A stretch of 6,324 nt of DNA from positions 1-6,324 of the forward strand of contig CAYOVG010000385.1 of assembly GCA_964407285.1 (NCBI GenBank), read 5' to 3'. Origin of the DNA: CAYOVG01 sp964407285 (GTDB taxonomy: Bacteria; Desulfobacterota; Syntrophobacteria; Syntrophobacterales; Syntrophobacteraceae). Made by a program: the position numbers and the translations under genes. Shown in pieces: positions 5,958 to 6,324 of the stretch (position 1 is its first letter; each line of letters opens with the position of its first letter). The notes under the pieces are model-generated. The model saw only the letters and a list, made by a program, of their open reading frames with translations. It had not been told where the DNA came from and did not search any database.

Positions 5958-6219
5958 CTATTTTCGCGACGCATTCGTTAGCGTATGAGTCTGGCATAAT
6001 GGAACATACGGAGTATAGTTGTTTTTTCTTGAGCCCATACTCGTTGACAAGTTTTTTCAAATGCTGAGACGGTAGCTCGGTGATGAGACTATGGATATGA
6101 GATATCCACGGTTTGGCGTCCGCGCAGCCGCAAAGCACATCAATGATCGTGTTCTCATCGATCTGCTTTTTAAACCGGATGTTTACCTGAATGGCTACGC
6201 TTTTTATGGTACTCAGCAT
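5935..6219 (-). CDS. Unrecognised 94-aa protein upstream of the nucleotidyltransferase, candidate antitoxin
   Basis: I do not recognise this protein. It begins MLSTIKSVAIQVNIRF and contains a cysteine cluster in VLCGCADAKPW. Its middle is leucine- and lysine-rich and probably helical (ELPSQHLKKLVNEYGLKKKQ). Two further cysteines lie in the C-terminal part. There is no signal peptide, membrane segment or clear HTH. The frame is open up to 6309, but the start at 6219 is chosen because AAGGAG (6231-6226) sits six bases upstream and promoter-like sequence lies just before it. It overlaps the nucleotidyltransferase start by 23 bases in a two-gene operon. A small gene directly ahead of an AbiEii-type toxin is the usual antitoxin position, so an antitoxin or regulatory partner role is inferred from position only. 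It is far shorter than the usual AbiEi protein (about 200 aa or more, with a winged helix). Confidence 0.72.
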   Translation of the reverse strand: MLSTIKSVAIQVNIRFKKQIDENTIIDVLCGCADAKPWISHIHSLITELPSQHLKKLVNEYGLKKKQLYSVCSIMPDSYANECVAKIDDLAIPA

Positions 6220-6225
6220 GTGACG

Positions 6226-6231
6226 CTCCTT
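6226..6231 (-). promoter_or_regulatory. Ribosome binding site of the 94-aa gene
   Basis: AAGGAG on the minus strand, six bases before the ATG at 6219. It decides this start over the upstream ATG at 6309, whose extra 30 codons run through the promoter-like region. Confidence 0.75.
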
Positions 6232-6238
6232 AAACCAT

Positions 6239-6267
6239 TCTTTAATCGTCACTATTTTGAGTGTCAA
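6239..6267 (-). promoter_or_regulatory. Candidate sigma-70 promoter of the two-gene operon
   Basis: A perfect -35 box TTGACA (6267-6262) is followed after 17 bases by TAAAGA (6244-6239), a weak -10 matching at three of six positions. It would start transcription near 6232, leaving a very short leader in which the ribosome binding site comes almost at once. The -35 box and spacing are good; the -10 is the weak point. Confidence 0.5.
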
Positions 6268-6278
6268 CGATAATCGTC
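6243..6278. promoter_or_regulatory. Repeats over the promoter, candidate operator
   Basis: TAATCGTC occurs twice on the plus strand, at 6243-6250 and 6271-6278, 28 bases apart. The first copy overlaps the -10 box and the second lies just upstream of the -35. Between them is an interrupted dyad in which TCGTCACT (6246-6253) faces AGTG (6260-6263) and ACGA (6267-6270). ACGATAATCGT (6267-6277) is an 11-bp odd palindrome. This layout is what an autoregulated operator would look like, but no binding protein is identified. Confidence 0.45.
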
Positions 6279-6324
6279 GTATTTTGAAGCAACCATCAAG
6301 ATTGCTCAATCCTCTCGCTCGCTT

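Noticed and set aside
6307..6309. ATG at 6309 as start of the gene before the nucleotidyltransferase
   Set aside because: The extra 30 codons run through a promoter-like TTGACA and repeats, while the ATG at 6219 has AAGGAG at ideal spacing.
1..6324. CRISPR array or tandem repeat arrays
   Set aside because: No regularly spaced direct repeats were seen; only isolated pairs and hairpins.

Overview
The window looks like a mosaic accessory region of a Gram-negative bacterium with moderately high GC. It holds an intact insertion sequence, two remnants of other mobile or toxin-antitoxin genes, a signalling enzyme, a tRNA gene and a compact nucleotidyltransferase cassette. The style of the genes (a PAS-GGDEF protein with a Cys-rich PAS domain, a CI-like HTH regulator, an IS66 element) would suit a Desulfovibrio-like sulfate reducer or another proteobacterium. 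That placement is an impression from the proteins, not a demonstrated assignment.

Left part (1-1490). A minus-strand piece of a Tn3-family resolvase (TnpR type) is cut at both ends. It abuts a plus-strand HipA-family kinase that has lost its N-terminal part, including the glycine-rich P-loop. The open frame at 271-1410 reads through three unrelated segments: antisense resolvase DNA, the HipA catalytic core, and a C-terminal part that resembles the second half of a C39-like cysteine peptidase domain. It is probably a chimeric relic. A hairpin at 1446-1477 separates it from the convergent gene that follows.

Middle part (1490-4803). A minus-strand PAS-GGDEF diguanylate cyclase has all active-site signatures and an I-site. 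Its ribosome binding site lies directly against the end of a complete IS66-family element (tnpA, tnpB and tnpC on the minus strand; termini beginning GTAAGCG at 2405 and 4803). The IS has no visible 8-bp target duplication. Its other end cuts off the 5' part of an HTH regulator gene. Together these suggest a rearrangement or deletion at the IS rather than simple insertion.

Right part (4804-6324). The truncated HTH regulator ends in a perfect 16-bp palindrome followed by an intrinsic terminator. A CAT-anticodon tRNA gene begins three bases after the terminator's T-run. A large hairpin then lies between the tRNA and a minus-strand two-gene operon, where it can act as a terminator in both directions. 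The operon encodes an unrecognised 94-aa protein, with a clear ribosome binding site and a promoter-like region carrying direct and inverted repeats. Its end overlaps the start of an AbiEii-family nucleotidyltransferase of 222 aa. This pair has the layout of a toxin-antitoxin or abortive-infection module, but the partner is much smaller than the usual AbiEi antitoxin. It is the most interesting unit in the window.
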